From Coprinellus micaceus (taxonomy: Eukaryota > Basidiomycota > Agaricomycetes > Agaricales > Psathyrellaceae): DNA of 64,000 nt. This document shows positions 10,439 through 21,463 of the stretch, piece after piece. A model generated the notes under the pieces. The model did not search any database and had not been told where the DNA came from. It saw only the letters and a program-made list of their open reading frames with translations. Each line of letters starts with the position of its first letter. Position 1 is the stretch's first letter. The position numbers were made by a program, and so were the translations under genes. The stretch lies in assembly GCA_951394405.1 (NCBI GenBank), contig OX596335.1, forward strand, positions 1,426,001-1,490,000. The letters are read 5' to 3'.

Positions 10439-12326
10439 ATGATCCCCGACACCGACCAGCCCACCTTTCGCGATGCTCTGGCTGGCCAGATTCACCACCT
10501 CGTTTCACAGTACACCGCCTTCCCCGCCATCGAGCACGATCCCCCCGACACCCCGTCCGCGCCACAGCAACCCGACGCTCTTTTAGTCCTTCTCCCCCTC
10601 CTAATCGTGCTTTCGACGTTTCTACTCCTACTCCTGACATTCTTGATATGCGTTCTTGTCGTCCGCCGGCGGAGGGGTATCATCCTACGGGACAACGATG
10701 GACCAGTGGACATGAGTCGGGAGGAGCTTATCGAAGGCGAGGGCGGATTCGAGGGCGTCGAATCTCGGTGGTTAGAGAACCAGCCAGAGAACGTCAGGCG
10801 AGACTATCTGCGGACGAAAGGTTCGTCGTTCCCCTGGCCCAAACGGTGCCGCCTATTCATCCTAACGCATCGCACGCGCGTTTCCCGGCACAGAATACCA
10901 GCTGCAATACCCGCCAAACTCGTTACCTACCGACATTACGCTGTCTCAATTTCTTTCGATTCAGGAGAAAGGAGTATCGGCATGGTCCTTCGAGCCCGAC
11001 TACGAAGCCGTCAATTCCCTTCTCGTCCACTCCAGGACAGAGATCACGTTCCTTCCTGACCCAGCGAGCTCGTCTTGCGTCCAGTCGAATCTCCCTCTCC
11101 CTAAGCTTAATGAAGTCTATTACTGGGAAGTCAAAATGTTCGACCTTCCAACAACAACAACGGTATCCATAGGATTGGCGACAAAACCTTATCCGCCGTT
11201 CACGGTTCCGGGCTACGGTCGATACTCCGTTGCTTATCACTCCAGTGGCGACAAGTCTTACAATTACCCCTTTACCTCGGCGCAATTTGGACCGATGTTG
11301 AAGGAAGGAGATGTCCTTGGAGTTGGCTATCGGCCACGGACTGGCACAGTATTCTTCACTAGGAACGGGAGGAAAATGGAGGATGGATTTGTTGGTCTGA
11401 GCAGGTGGAATCTTTTCCCAACCATCGGTGCAGACGGGCCCTGTAGCGTCCATGTCAACCTTGGCCAGTCGGGATTCGTGTTTATCGAGGCCAACGTGAA
11501 GAAGTGGGGCTTGGCGCCAAGTGTCGGCACTCTGGCGCCACCCCCCGCATATGGCAGCGAGCGCGGGAGTATCTTACTCGATGTCGGTGGGCGCGTGCGT
11601 CAACCAGGCGATTCCTCACTTCACCCCCACTCTGTGCCTCGCCGGTCGCGCAGACGAGGTCCAGGAGGCGTTCCAGCATCTCCCTTGCGTTCTTCCACCC
11701 TCTCCGAACACCCCCCTTTGACACCCCCTCCCCCCATCACGCCCATCGACGAATCACCCGAGGCTGCGTACGAAGCCGATGACGGAAACGAGGACCCGTC
11801 GCAGCCACTCCTTTCCACCCCATCGTCGCCTGCTACATCAAATAGATCAGTATCACCCGACGCAGGTGCGCGCAACCCCTTTACGAATGCTCGACTTCAT
11901 CGTCGTTCTCATTCACAATCGCTCTCTCCTTTCGCGCCCTCTCTATCAGCGCCGAGATCAGACCTTACCGTGCACCTGCACCCGCCGCCTGATTCTCCCC
12001 TGAGTCCCAGCCATAACCCTCCCACCCCACATCCCCGAGACATACACTTACAGGCTTTGACATCAGGCCATCGACGTTCCACTAGCGATGGTAGCAACCG
12101 TACCGTCACTGCCGACGACCGCGACCGTTTGCCTTCCTCCCCACTTGCAAGACGCGACCCTCCAGCATATTCTCCTCTCGACGCATTCACGTATGCGGAA
12201 GGAGTCCATATAGACCTTCCCGCGGAGGTCATTGCTGCTGCAGTAGAAGGTCAGCCTCTACCTGAAACCGCAGTTGGGTCAGCAAACTCGCGCTCAAGCG
12301 ATCGGCGACGATCAAGGAGACGTTAA
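10439..12326 (+). CDS. SSH4: SSH4/EAR1-like single-pass SPRY protein, Rsp5 adaptor
   Basis: Exons 10439-10820 and 10894-12326; 604 residues. A luminal N terminus is followed by one strong membrane span at about residues 47-75 ending in RRRR. A SPRY domain at about 130-330 is recognised by YYWEVKMFDLPTTTTVSIGLA, GDVLGVGYRPRTGTVFFTRNG and LFPTIGADGPCSVHVNLGQ. Two PPAY motifs occur in the disordered serine/proline-rich tail at about 344 and 550. In yeast, Ssh4/Ear1 use such PY motifs to bring the Rsp5 ubiquitin ligase to endosomal and vacuolar membrane cargo, especially nutrient transporters; this role is inferred from architecture. The quoted SPRY segments are conserved landmarks of that family. 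Confidence 0.88.
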
Positions 12327-13269
12327 GTCAACCCTAATTCTGGCTTGTATCCCGTTATCGCCTGTATGGTTCGTGATGTCTTGTTGCTTGTTTCGCATTC
12401 CACCGTTTCTGACCTGTTGTCTGCACAGTATATTATGATATACCTGTCATTTTCGTGTACTCTGCTTTCACTACGCTATCAGAGGATGCGTCGGTCCTTC
12501 TAATTCAGGTTCTACCAATCATATTCCCCACTTCACGGAATGCCCTCCCCCTTATCGTTCCAGCGGACAGACCGACGTTGCTTAGAAGCAGTCAGATAAC
12601 CAAACAATTTGCCTGCCCGGCTGCCGCATGAACCCTTTCTATTCCACCCTTCGCCGCATTACATTGTATCCCATCCACCTTGTCTTTTCTCGGGGTTATC
12701 GGTATCGAACACGTCCTATCCACGTTTCAAGCATTCTTTCTGGGAAGGGCTTCCGCGTTGCGCGACACACAGGCGGACGCCGGTTACGACGCTTTCCTTG
12801 CCTATACAATGTTTATGGAATTGATAACCTTCATGCAGACTAATTTACAGTGATTAACTTGGTATCTTGGTATCATGATGATCGTCCAATTGGACCGTCT
12901 ACTACAAATGCGAGCGGGGTCGATGCGGGGTGAAGATGAGATAGGGACAGCGAAGCGAAGACGAAGGCAATCAAAGCGAGTGACTGTGGAGCGAATGAGG
13001 GTAAGCAGGTGCATGTTCGTAATGAATGCGCTGGAGCAAGGTGCTGGATGCAGGGACTCGGAACGCGCGGGATGGTCTATGAATGAGCTTTTCATGGTGA
13101 GTGGGTGGTCTGGATCAGATGTCTGACTTTCTAACTTCTAATCGGTGTTTCAGCATTACAGCTCACTTTCGGGCAGGCAACTTGGTCAATGGTAAGAACT
13201 CGCAAGGCAAAAGTGTGCTTGCTTCACGCAACCGAAAATGACGAACGTAGCACGAGGCTAAGCTTAAAC
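12327..13269. other. Intergenic, no gene seen
   Basis: It holds the 3' flanks of the convergent SSH4-like gene and the small membrane protein gene. Short overlapping frames on both strands have no family features. Confidence 0.5.
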
Positions 13270-13980
13270 TCACCTAGACTTCGGCGTGCCCAGCCGTTTT
13301 AACCAGCCTAGCCGCGATATCCGGCCGCTGTCTTGATGCGACTGCGATCCCACATAAGGTGTACGCACACGAGTCCGACATAATGTGTACGCAGGGGCTG
13401 GCAAGGTGAGCACTGCAGCTGAAGAACCCAATGGTACCGACGCTGTTGCCGACGTTGCTGTTGGAATTGTCGATAGGGAGTGCAAGGGTTTTGTGCTTTC
13501 TTTTAAGGAGATCTTTCTCTCATCGTACTCGGTGTTCGCCATCGTTGTTGTTGAGCTCCGCGAATGCTTGATTTCCTTCACCTCCAGCATCTTGCCCTCC
13601 CCGCCCCTCCCACTCCTCCCCCGTTTAACCTCTCCATCTTTAATCTCACTCTCTCCAGGTAAACGCGGTATCAACACCAAGTCCTTCAACCGCTTCTTCC
13701 CACTCTCCAAATCAACACACTTCTCATCCTGACACCCCTCCTCCCCACATCCACACCCTCTCCCCCCCAGCCCTAACCATCTCCTCACCCTTTGCCTTGG
13801 CCACTTCGCGAATGTCGCCCACAGGCCGACTGCGAGGAAGACCATGATGATAACCATGATGATGCCAATGTATCTGTGTGGTCCGCCATGGGTGGCCCAG
13901 TATGGTGAGACACTGGGGTCCTCGTTAGGATGGAACCCGTCCTTAGGTGCCGTGTCGGTATTGGAGGCTCCGCAACACAT
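13270..13980 (-). CDS. Predicted single-pass membrane protein, unknown function
   Basis: Single open frame of 236 residues from an ATG at 13980. A short extracellular or luminal N terminus with Cys-Cys is followed by one membrane span at about 36-57 (YIGIIMVIIMVFLAVGLWATF) beginning just after the charged HRYIG. Next come a basic stretch with a cysteine cluster (CGCGEEGCQDEKC) and a long lysine/serine-rich tail. The cysteine spacing could bind metal, but this is speculative. The last 40 codons contain a near-direct repeat of GTACGCAC, and a GT...AG intron there would shorten the tail, so the C terminus is uncertain. I do not recognise the family. Confidence 0.5.
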   Translation of the reverse strand: MCCGASNTDTAPKDGFHPNEDPSVSPYWATHGGPHRYIGIIMVIIMVFLAVGLWATFAKWPRQRVRRWLGLGGRGCGCGEEGCQDEKCVDLESGKKRLKDLVLIPRLPGESEIKDGEVKRGRSGRGGEGKMLEVKEIKHSRSSTTTMANTEYDERKISLKESTKPLHSLSTIPTATSATASVPLGSSAAVLTLPAPAYTLCRTRVRTPYVGSQSHQDSGRISRLGWLKRLGTPKSR

Positions 13981-15636
13981 TCCTGTCCTTGCTGATGAAG
14001 GTTGTGGAGCGCAGGTCTAGTCACCTCAACAATGGGGCGGACGGAGGGAGGCTGGCGGCCCAAGAGGAAAGGAAGGGCGGGGGAGATCTTGGGTGGGCGA
14101 CAGGTGGGTTTGAACTAATATAAGGCTTCAACTCAATTCGCCCACACTAGCAAGGGACTTACTCGCGCCCTCCTTTGAGCTGGAATGACACTGACGGGGT
14201 GCCCACGCGAACTAGTTACAGCTTCGGTGATGTCTTACTTGGTGCGGATGCCGGGTGGTCAGGGTGTGGTTAGGTGACCACTGGTGGGGTAGATTGAAGC
14301 TAAGTGGGCTAAGAAAGTGGGGGTGGCTGCTGTGGTGCGGTGCCAACCAATTTTATCTTCCATCGCGAGTACTAGTCCGATATCCATGCATCTGGAGGCG
14401 TACGTATGTGTTACATGAAAGCCTTCTTCGCAACGCTTGCGTACATGATCAAGCCCCGAGATGCTTCTTTTCGGTTCATGAGGAAGTAGTCTGTTCAACA
14501 TGCTCCAAAGCTAGGCTTCTTTCGGTTCGCATCCTTTCCCTTTGGGCGTGGCGGTTCGAGCTAAATCAGTGTTGCGGCTTGGCAGTTGGAGTGAGAGCTC
14601 TGAGGCTTTGGTGTGAGATGAATTCGTCATATCACCAACCGCCAGGATCTGTGAACATCCGGCGATTCAACAGGCGCTAAGCGCTCGAGCAGTGAGGCGG
14701 TAAGGTGAGCCGTGTTTCCGAATTGGTATTCCGAAATGCCCTCGTATCGATACACGAGAGTGACAAAAATCCCTAGATCCTTCCTTTTTATCTATTCCAA
14801 TCGACCTTCGCACCTCCCTCATGCTCAGAACCTTGTGTGTGGGCTGGCGTCTTCTATATCTTTTCGCGGTAACCTCCGGCGCCACAAACCCTTTCATGGT
14901 AGCGTAAAGGATTACATGGAGGGAAATGACCTAAAGATTTGAACGTAAGACTCCAATGACTTGAACTTTGTATGAGGCCTGTGTTCAAAGTCTTCAGTCA
15001 CGTAAAGTGTGCCTTCAGGGGCTGGGAGGGTGAGCTTGCTGAGACCTGTGCAATTCCGGCGCTGGCCTAGGGAAACCAGATGCTAAGCGCCCACTGTTCT
15101 GGTTCACAGCAGAGACTAGCAGAGAGGGCTCGTGCAACGGTGCGAACGGTCGGAGAGGTGCCGGAATGGATATATCCCGATTGTATTTCTGGGCAAGTAC
15201 ACGTCCAAGTTTGTCCTTATCTGTTCCAATCGTCCAGGGTCCTCGCCACTCAACCAAGGCTCGCACGGCGGGGCTACAACTTCTTCTCTGGTTGGATGCT
15301 ACTTCCGGCGCGGCGGCATAGCCGCGAAGCACAGGCATGCCTCATCCTCTAGGACGGGACCCCCAGGATGACAACTCAACGCCGCACTCGAGAAACTCAC
15401 GCATGCTGATCTGGTTCTCCCTCGCTGCTTCTGAGCCGCCACCGACCCTCCACCGACCTTCCATCCCTCTGTCCTCGACGATCGCCCGACTTCTCGGACC
15501 TCGAGCTTCTTTCCGATGAAAAACACGCACGATGGAGCAGGCCGTAGCAATCGAAGTTATATTCCAAATTTCCAAGCGGTCGTATGAGGGTAAGTACAAA
15601 GCTTCTTTCTTCCTTATTATCCGTCCCAATCGTCCT
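13981..15636. other. Intergenic with diverged direct repeats
   Basis: No supported gene lies in this 1.65-kb stretch. Three spaced copies of a degenerate block are present at about 14675-14890, 15080-15310 and 15530-15640 (see the repeat entry). The longest frame, 14255-14680, is rich in Trp and Cys, without the fungal coding character of its neighbours, and is rejected. Confidence 0.45.
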
Positions 15637-15640
15637 CTAA
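14675..15640. repeat. Diverged direct repeat, three copies spaced about 410-430 bp
   Basis: Each copy shares a core resembling TCCTTATCTGTTCCAATCG (about 14780, 15210 and 15612). The first two also share GCTAAGCGC upstream (14682, 15081) and CCGGCGC about 75 bp downstream of the core. The third copy abuts the stop codon of DPS1, so the others look like old duplicates of that gene's 3' flank. Conservation is low and was judged by eye. Confidence 0.4.
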
Positions 15641-17393
15641 GGCTCCAACCTCTTCGGGTCCCTGGGGAACAGCGACGCCCTCCGGACATTGTTGAGCTTC
15701 AAGAAGAGCATAAGTACGCGCTCCAGCCCAATTCCTCCTCCACCATGGGGTGCGCATCCCATCCTAAATGCATCGACGTACGGCTTCATGCTGTCGGGGT
15801 CCACACCCTTCTGCTTCATCTTTTCACAAAGGAGGGCGGGGTCGTGGATACGCTGGGCGCCCGAGAGAATCTCCTCACCACGCATGAAGAAGTCGTAGGA
15901 GTTGGAAAGGGTGGGATCCTCAGGGTCAGGCATGGTGTAGAAGGGGCGGAGGGACATGGGGAACTTGTCGATGATATAGTAGTCGATGTCGTACTTGGCC
16001 TTGATAATCCTCCCCAGACGCTTCTCGTTCTCGGTGTTGATATCGTCCAAGACATCAGGGTCGACGCCATCCGCGACGAGATTCTCGATAGCCTCCTTGA
16101 AGGTCATCCGGAATGTGCCCTCCGGGCCCTCCCTCCACTTGAACTCGTCAGCGGGGAACTGCTTGCGCACGACCTCAACCTCGTTGGCGTACTGGTCGCG
16201 TAGTCCTCGGAAGATGTTGATGAGCATTCCGTCGAGCATCTCCATGACCTCATGGTAATGCTCCTCGATCGTCATCTCGAGATCCAGACCCATGAACTCC
16301 GTGAGATGGCGGTGCGTGTTTGAATCCTCAGCGCGGAAAACGGGGCCGATCTCGTACACGCGCTCAAAGTCGGCGGCGATGGCCATCTGCTTCGCAAGCT
16401 GGGGGCTCTGTGCCAGGAAGGCGCCGCCCTTGAAGTAGCTGACCTTGAAGACAGACGCGCCACTCTCGGTGGCAGCGCCCTGGAGCTTGGGACTGTGGAT
16501 CTCGGTGAAGCCGTGGCCCTCGAGGTAGTCACGGAAGAACTTGCCGATCGCGGCCTGGAGCTTGAAAATGGCTTGGTTGGTCTGGGTGCGAAGGTCGATA
16601 ACACGGTTGTTGAGGCGGGTCTCGAGCAGCACGCGGTTGTACTGGGAGTTCTCACCCTCTACCTCTGCCTCGGGGCGGTTGGCGTCCTCGACGGAGAAGG
16701 GCAGGCGGCCATCGACACCAGAGATGAGGTGCAGGGTGTTGATGTGCACCTCGACGTCGCCCACGCTCGCGCTCTTGATCGGCTCTGCCACCTTTTCAAC
16801 GACGCCCTCGACAAGAACGATAGCTTCAGTTGCGAGGCCCGCAGCCCACTTTACCATCTGCTTGGAAACCTTTTCGGGGGTCACGACAAGCAGAGCCTGT
16901 ACGGAGTCGGTCCGTTGGCGTAGGTTGAGGAAGCACATCTTGTTTCCCTGAGCACGCGAGTTGTGCACGCGGGCTCGGAAGAGGATAGTCTCGCCCACAC
17001 GGTCGGAGAGGGTGCGGATCTCCTCTCTCTTGCGACCTGTGCGAGTCTGGGACTGGTTGAGAGGTAGCTGGCCATAGTATTCCGTCGCAAAGTCCTGCGT
17101 TACTGTGGTCGGCGTTAGGCTCTCAAATTCGAAAGATCGCGTACCACTTCGGCAGCAGCTTTCTGCTGGTCGAGTTCTGCCTGCTTAGCAGCCTTTTCTG
17201 CAGCTTTGCGGTCCTTCTCTGCTTGCTTTGCGCGCTTCTTGAGCTCGCTCTTGGACGGGCCCTTGTCGCCGTCGGCGCTAAATTGCAAACATGTTGATCA
17301 TCACTTGATTTTTCACGATTTGGGGGGTGCGTACGCTGACTGCTCGACAGGAGTTTCACTGGGGAGTGGTGTACTCGTAGTGGAATCGGCCAT
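15637..17393 (-). CDS. DPS1: Cytosolic aspartyl-tRNA synthetase
   Basis: Class II synthetase charging tRNA-Asp in the cytosol. Exons 17393-17335, 17277-17145, 17094-15637; 549 residues, close to yeast Dps1 (557). A lysine/alanine-rich N-terminal extension typical of eukaryotic AspRS is followed by an anticodon-binding OB fold (TILFRARVHNSRAQGNKMCF). The class II catalytic core has motif 2 FRAEDSNTHRHLTEFMGLD and motif 3 GGGIGLERVLMLFLKLNNVR, ending FPRDPKRLEP at the stop. Divergent from AAT1, with 238 bp between start codons. A 223-codon frame on the opposite strand is a shadow of this gene. Confidence 0.97.
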
Positions 17394-17631
17394 TTGAATA
17401 GAAAGTTGAAGAGTCGAATAGAAGAGATAAGAAGGTCTGCCGCACAAAACTTGACTCGAAATCAGATTTTACGTCATTGCCACAGATAATATATTCGGCC
17501 GAAGAATGGCCGAGTCTGGGGTTCCGGATCAACTCGTGGGGTCGGAACTGGGGACCTCCCCGAGTGAGCTGGCCGTTCCTTTCCTCCAGATTCCCCTCGA
17601 TACCCACTCCTAATATCCTTTCTTGCTGAGG

Positions 17632-19231
17632 ATGCTCGCAGCCATTGCTCGTCGTCGTGTTGCCACTGGCATCACCGCCAAAACACTCAGGTCCGTGTCT
17701 ACCTGGGGTGCTGTTCCCCAGGGACCCCCTGATCCCATTCTCGGTAAGATATTCCTTCGAAGCAGCGTCAGAGGAGGATCTATATGGTCCAGGTTTTCTA
17801 CCAGAGGTCAGCTGCTTACACCAAACTTCCTTCGCTTTCCAGGCATTACCGAGGCCTTCAAGGCCGATAAGGACCCTCGCAAAATCAACCTCGGGGTTGG
17901 TGCTTACCGCGACGAGCATGGGAAGCCCTATGTCCTCCAGACTGTAAAGAAGGCGCGTCTACCCCAGTCCATAAAATAGCAACCGGAAACTGATTACATC
18001 CACTACAGGCTGAAGAAGCCGTCGCCGCTCAGGGAGTCGATAAGGAATACCTTCCCATTACCGGTCTTGCCGAATTCACCGCTCGGGCTGCTCTCTTGGC
18101 ATATGGTGCTGAGAGCGAGCCGTTGACCAAGGGAGCCGTGGGTTGACCCCTTTAACTCACGTTCTGAGTCCCTATTGACGCGTTCTCTTACAGGTTTCTA
18201 TCACTCAGAGCATCTCTGGAACTGGTGCCCTTAGAATTGGTGGTGAATTCCTTGCTCGTCATTACCCTCATTCCAAGGCTATCTACGTCCCCACCCCCAC
18301 TTGGGGCAACCACATCCCTTTGTTCCGCGACTCCGGCCTCGAAGTCCGTCATTACCGTTACTTCGACAAGCAAAACGTCGCTCTCGACTTCGAAGGCTTG
18401 AAGTCTGATCTCTTGGTCAGTTGCCTCTACCACGGCGGTCCGTGACCCTCCAACTCACCCGTTTTCATAGTCTGCACCTGAGGGTGCGATCGTCTTGCTG
18501 CACGCCTGTGCCCACAACCCCACTGGCATCGACCCCACCCCTGAGCAATGGGAGGCCATTTCTCACATCGTCAACGAGAAGAAGCTCTTCCCCTTCTTCG
18601 ATATGGCCTACCAGGGCTTCGCTTCTGGAGACATTGCCCGCGATGCCTTTGCCCTTCGCCACTTTGTCGCTCAGGGTCATCAGGTCGCTCTGGCTCAGTC
18701 TTTCGCGAAGAATATGGGTCTCTATGGAGAACGTACGGGCGCCTTCTCCATGACCACCGCTGATCCCGAGGAGAAGGCCCGTGTCGACTCCCAGCTTAAG
18801 ATTATCATCCGCCCCATGTACTCCAACCCTCCTTCCCATGGCGCCCGCATTGCCAGCGCCATCCTTGGCGACCAGGCCCTCTACACTCAGTGGGAGTCTG
18901 AGGTCAAGGGTATGGCTGACCGCATTATCAGCATGAGGGAGAAGATCTACAACATCCTCACCCATGACCTCAAGACTCCTGGGGAGTGGGGCCATATCAA
19001 GAGCCAGATCGGAATGTTCAGGTATTCATCGTGGTCCGTCACTGTTAACGTTGACTGATCCAAATATCATTCAGCTACACTGGTTTGAACCCAGAGCAGA
19101 CCCAAGCGCTCGCTCAGAAGGCTCACGTCTACATGACCAAGGACGGCCGTATCTCCATGGCTGGGCTCAACGCCGGCAATGTCGAGTACTTTGCTGCCAG
19201 CCTCGATGCCGTTGTCCGTGGTACGCTCTAG
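17632..19231 (+). CDS. AAT1: Mitochondrial aspartate aminotransferase
   Basis: PLP enzyme interconverting aspartate/2-oxoglutarate and oxaloacetate/glutamate, as used in the malate-aspartate shuttle. Exons 17632-17743, 17843-17952, 18009-18137, 18194-18415, 18471-19021, 19075-19231; 426 residues, like mammalian GOT2. The N terminus ([19 protein letters not shown]) is Arg-rich without acidic residues, as in a mitochondrial presequence. Motifs include [51 protein letters not shown] and [12 protein letters not shown], the last carrying the PLP-binding Lys. The second intron (17953-18008) begins with GC (AAG|GCGCGT); only that donor keeps the conserved VKKAEEAV frame and length. It shares a 238-bp divergent promoter with DPS1. 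Confidence 0.96.
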
Positions 19232-19564
19232 ACGCTGTAATATTTGCCGTAGAGATAGAATGAGCACAACCACCTCGGTTAAGGAAGGCTGTTTCCTAAT
19301 GTGGATTTATGGCGATTACGCTGAAGGGTCAGAGCGATCGAGGCCGCCAAAGCTAATTCCGGTTAGAAACATAAGCTTTCATATATACAATTCGTTATTA
19401 ACCGTCCTCGCTTCTCCCTTGACCCTCGACCGCCATGTATCACTTCACCGCCAGCACAGCGTCGCTGCCCGTCTTTCCTGGCCACTATCCAGCCACGCCG
19501 GCGAAGGCGAGGCCGCGAGGCCTCCAGGACGACGGCGCCGACGATATCGCCCAGGTACGCATTC
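19232..19564. other. Intergenic / possible 5' exon of the next gene
   Basis: The AAT1 3' flank. An ATG at 19435 opens 40 codons ending at a good donor (GTACGC at 19555), but I could not splice it in phase to the following exon. In the frame of that exon the sequence is open back to about 19367 without an ATG. Confidence 0.35.
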
Positions 19565-21463
19565 ATGGAGTTCCTCGGTTCTCCGCTGACAGCTCCCAAG
19601 GAGAGTATATGCAGCGAGCATTCAAGTCCTGAAGCAGATGGAGTCAGCGAGATCAAGGCGAGTTTTTTCTTGCATGGTCCTGGAAGCTGAACCTCATGCA
19701 TGACGAATTAGGGTGCATATAGCGACGTCAGTATCGGACTATCTGACGTTGAGCACTTCCTCATCCGCTTTTAACCTAGAACGAGCAGTACGAAACGGCA
19801 TATAGCGAGGAAGACGCCGAAGACGGGCCACAAGACGACTCGCCCGAGGCCCCCTCGCTCTCGCTAGGCTCCACATGCTCCTCAAGTAGCATTGGGCCGC
19901 AGTCAGCTGTCGAGAGCGAGGACCAGGACGCTAGCTCGATCTCTGAGTCTGATGCAAGCACCATTAATCGCTCTGCGCCGTCGCAATTCGCCGTCGGCCA
20001 GAACGCATCAAGCCTGCATTTCAGAATGTCCGATCTGCCGTCCATAAGAAGCGAGGTATCGACTAGCTTTCCGACAGCCACGAACCAGCAGCATCTGCCC
20101 ATGGCAGCCTCACACCAGCGAAACGGCGCTCAGTGGCCAAGTTCGCTCTCACTGGACGTCGACCTTGTGGGTTTTCCTGAGGTATCGGAAGATGCGCAGG
20201 GCGTCTTCCTGGACGGCGAATCTGATAGCAGCCTGCACTACTATGGCGTCGATCTTTCATGCTTGTCGCAACCCGATGGAACGAACGCCTGGACGCTATC
20301 ACTCGGCGCAACATCACCATTGACTTCGATCTCTACCTCGGACGATACGCCGCAAACCGGTTTCACCCCGACATTCAGTAGCCCGGACATATCGACGACG
20401 ACGCACGAACCCGAGTCCGCCGGCTCATCCGTCGCTGGTACTTCCCCATCTTTATCCGTCCGCTACGACGGGCTCAACTCTGCCCCCCCTACCCCTGCGT
20501 CCCAGTTCAACAGGAGACGGATCGAGAGCGGTGATCACTATACCGATAGCTACACCGATAGCTATGGCGAGCCTAGTCCGCCCTACGAGGCACAGCCGCT
20601 CGTCCTGGAGCCTATTCCCTACCACCAACCTGTGACGAATACCGCGGCAGAGGAGCCCAAAAGCCACTTCAAAGAAGTTCTCGGCGACATGAGGAAGTTT
20701 GGCAATAAGTTGAAGAAGATATTCAGAACGAAACCTCAGCTCACATTCAAGGGCAGGACGTCGGTCCCCCCTCCAATGGAAGCGGCCCCTAACCAAGAAC
20801 CCGAAGTGGGAGTCGATTACTACGAATACCCAACCGCTTCAATGACGACTTCCGTGCAAACCCTACTCAACCGGCGAGGAGACTATGCCCTGCGTACCCC
20901 GCCAGGTCTGCTCGTACGTTTCCATTACAAGCTCCGCCCTGTCACAGCTTTGAACTGACGCACTTTTGCAGGGATATGTTCAAGAAGTCGAAGAAGAGGA
21001 AGAAGGAGACTACGCCGCGGAGCAAGAAACTACCCCAAAACTCGCAGAAAGCCGGAGAAAACTTCTCAAAACCCAGACGACGGCCGAGATTAAACACATT
21101 AGGCGACGTACACTCCCCGCTGCTCCTCTCTCAAACGACTGGCCCGCTGTTGAGACGGCTTCTCCTATTATCAACCTGTCCCAACGCCGCCCCCGGCCGA
21201 GGTCGCTCGTTTTCAACACTACGCCGGGAGGTATCCCGATGATCGATACCAGCCACGCTGGTTCGCCCTCTACGCGATCACCGTTCTATGAAGGAGCGAG
21301 TTATACAAGTGTGTCATCGGCGAGATCCCCACTATATGATGAAACCCAGCTTCCAGTGGCATTGCCTGGGACAGGCGAGCTTGGTCAGGGCGGTGAAGAG
21401 GCGGGGACGACCAGGAGGAGGAAGAGGTGGTCCACAGGATTCGCGTTCTTTTCCAGGCCGTAG
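19565..21463 (+). CDS. Low-complexity Ser/Pro-rich protein of unknown function
   Basis: Exons 19565-19657, 19712-19726, 19780-20913, 20972-21463; 577 residues from the ATG at 19565 (MEFLGSPLTAPKESI). The first intron starts with GC (AAG|GCGAGT) and is followed by a 15-nt exon, GAYSD; all phases close. The protein is largely disordered. One conserved-looking helix, HFKEVLGDMRKFGNKLKKIF, lies around residue 350, rich in Lys and hydrophobics and suitable for membrane or partner binding. An acidic run (VEEEEEGDY) and a basic C terminus follow. The true start may lie upstream, because the reading frame stays open to about 19367. I do not recognise the family. Confidence 0.65.

Noticed and set aside
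14255..14680. 141-codon frame on the plus strand
   Set aside because: Starts without an ATG, composition is rich in Trp and Cys, and no splice-consistent extension exists; judged non-coding.
15532..16203. 223-codon open frame on the plus strand
   Set aside because: It lies wholly antisense to DPS1 and reflects the codon bias of that gene; it has no family features.
17944..18008. GT donor (GTAAAG) for AAT1 intron 2
   Set aside because: It would keep frame but delete the conserved VKK before AEEAV; the GC donor gives the family's exact spacing.
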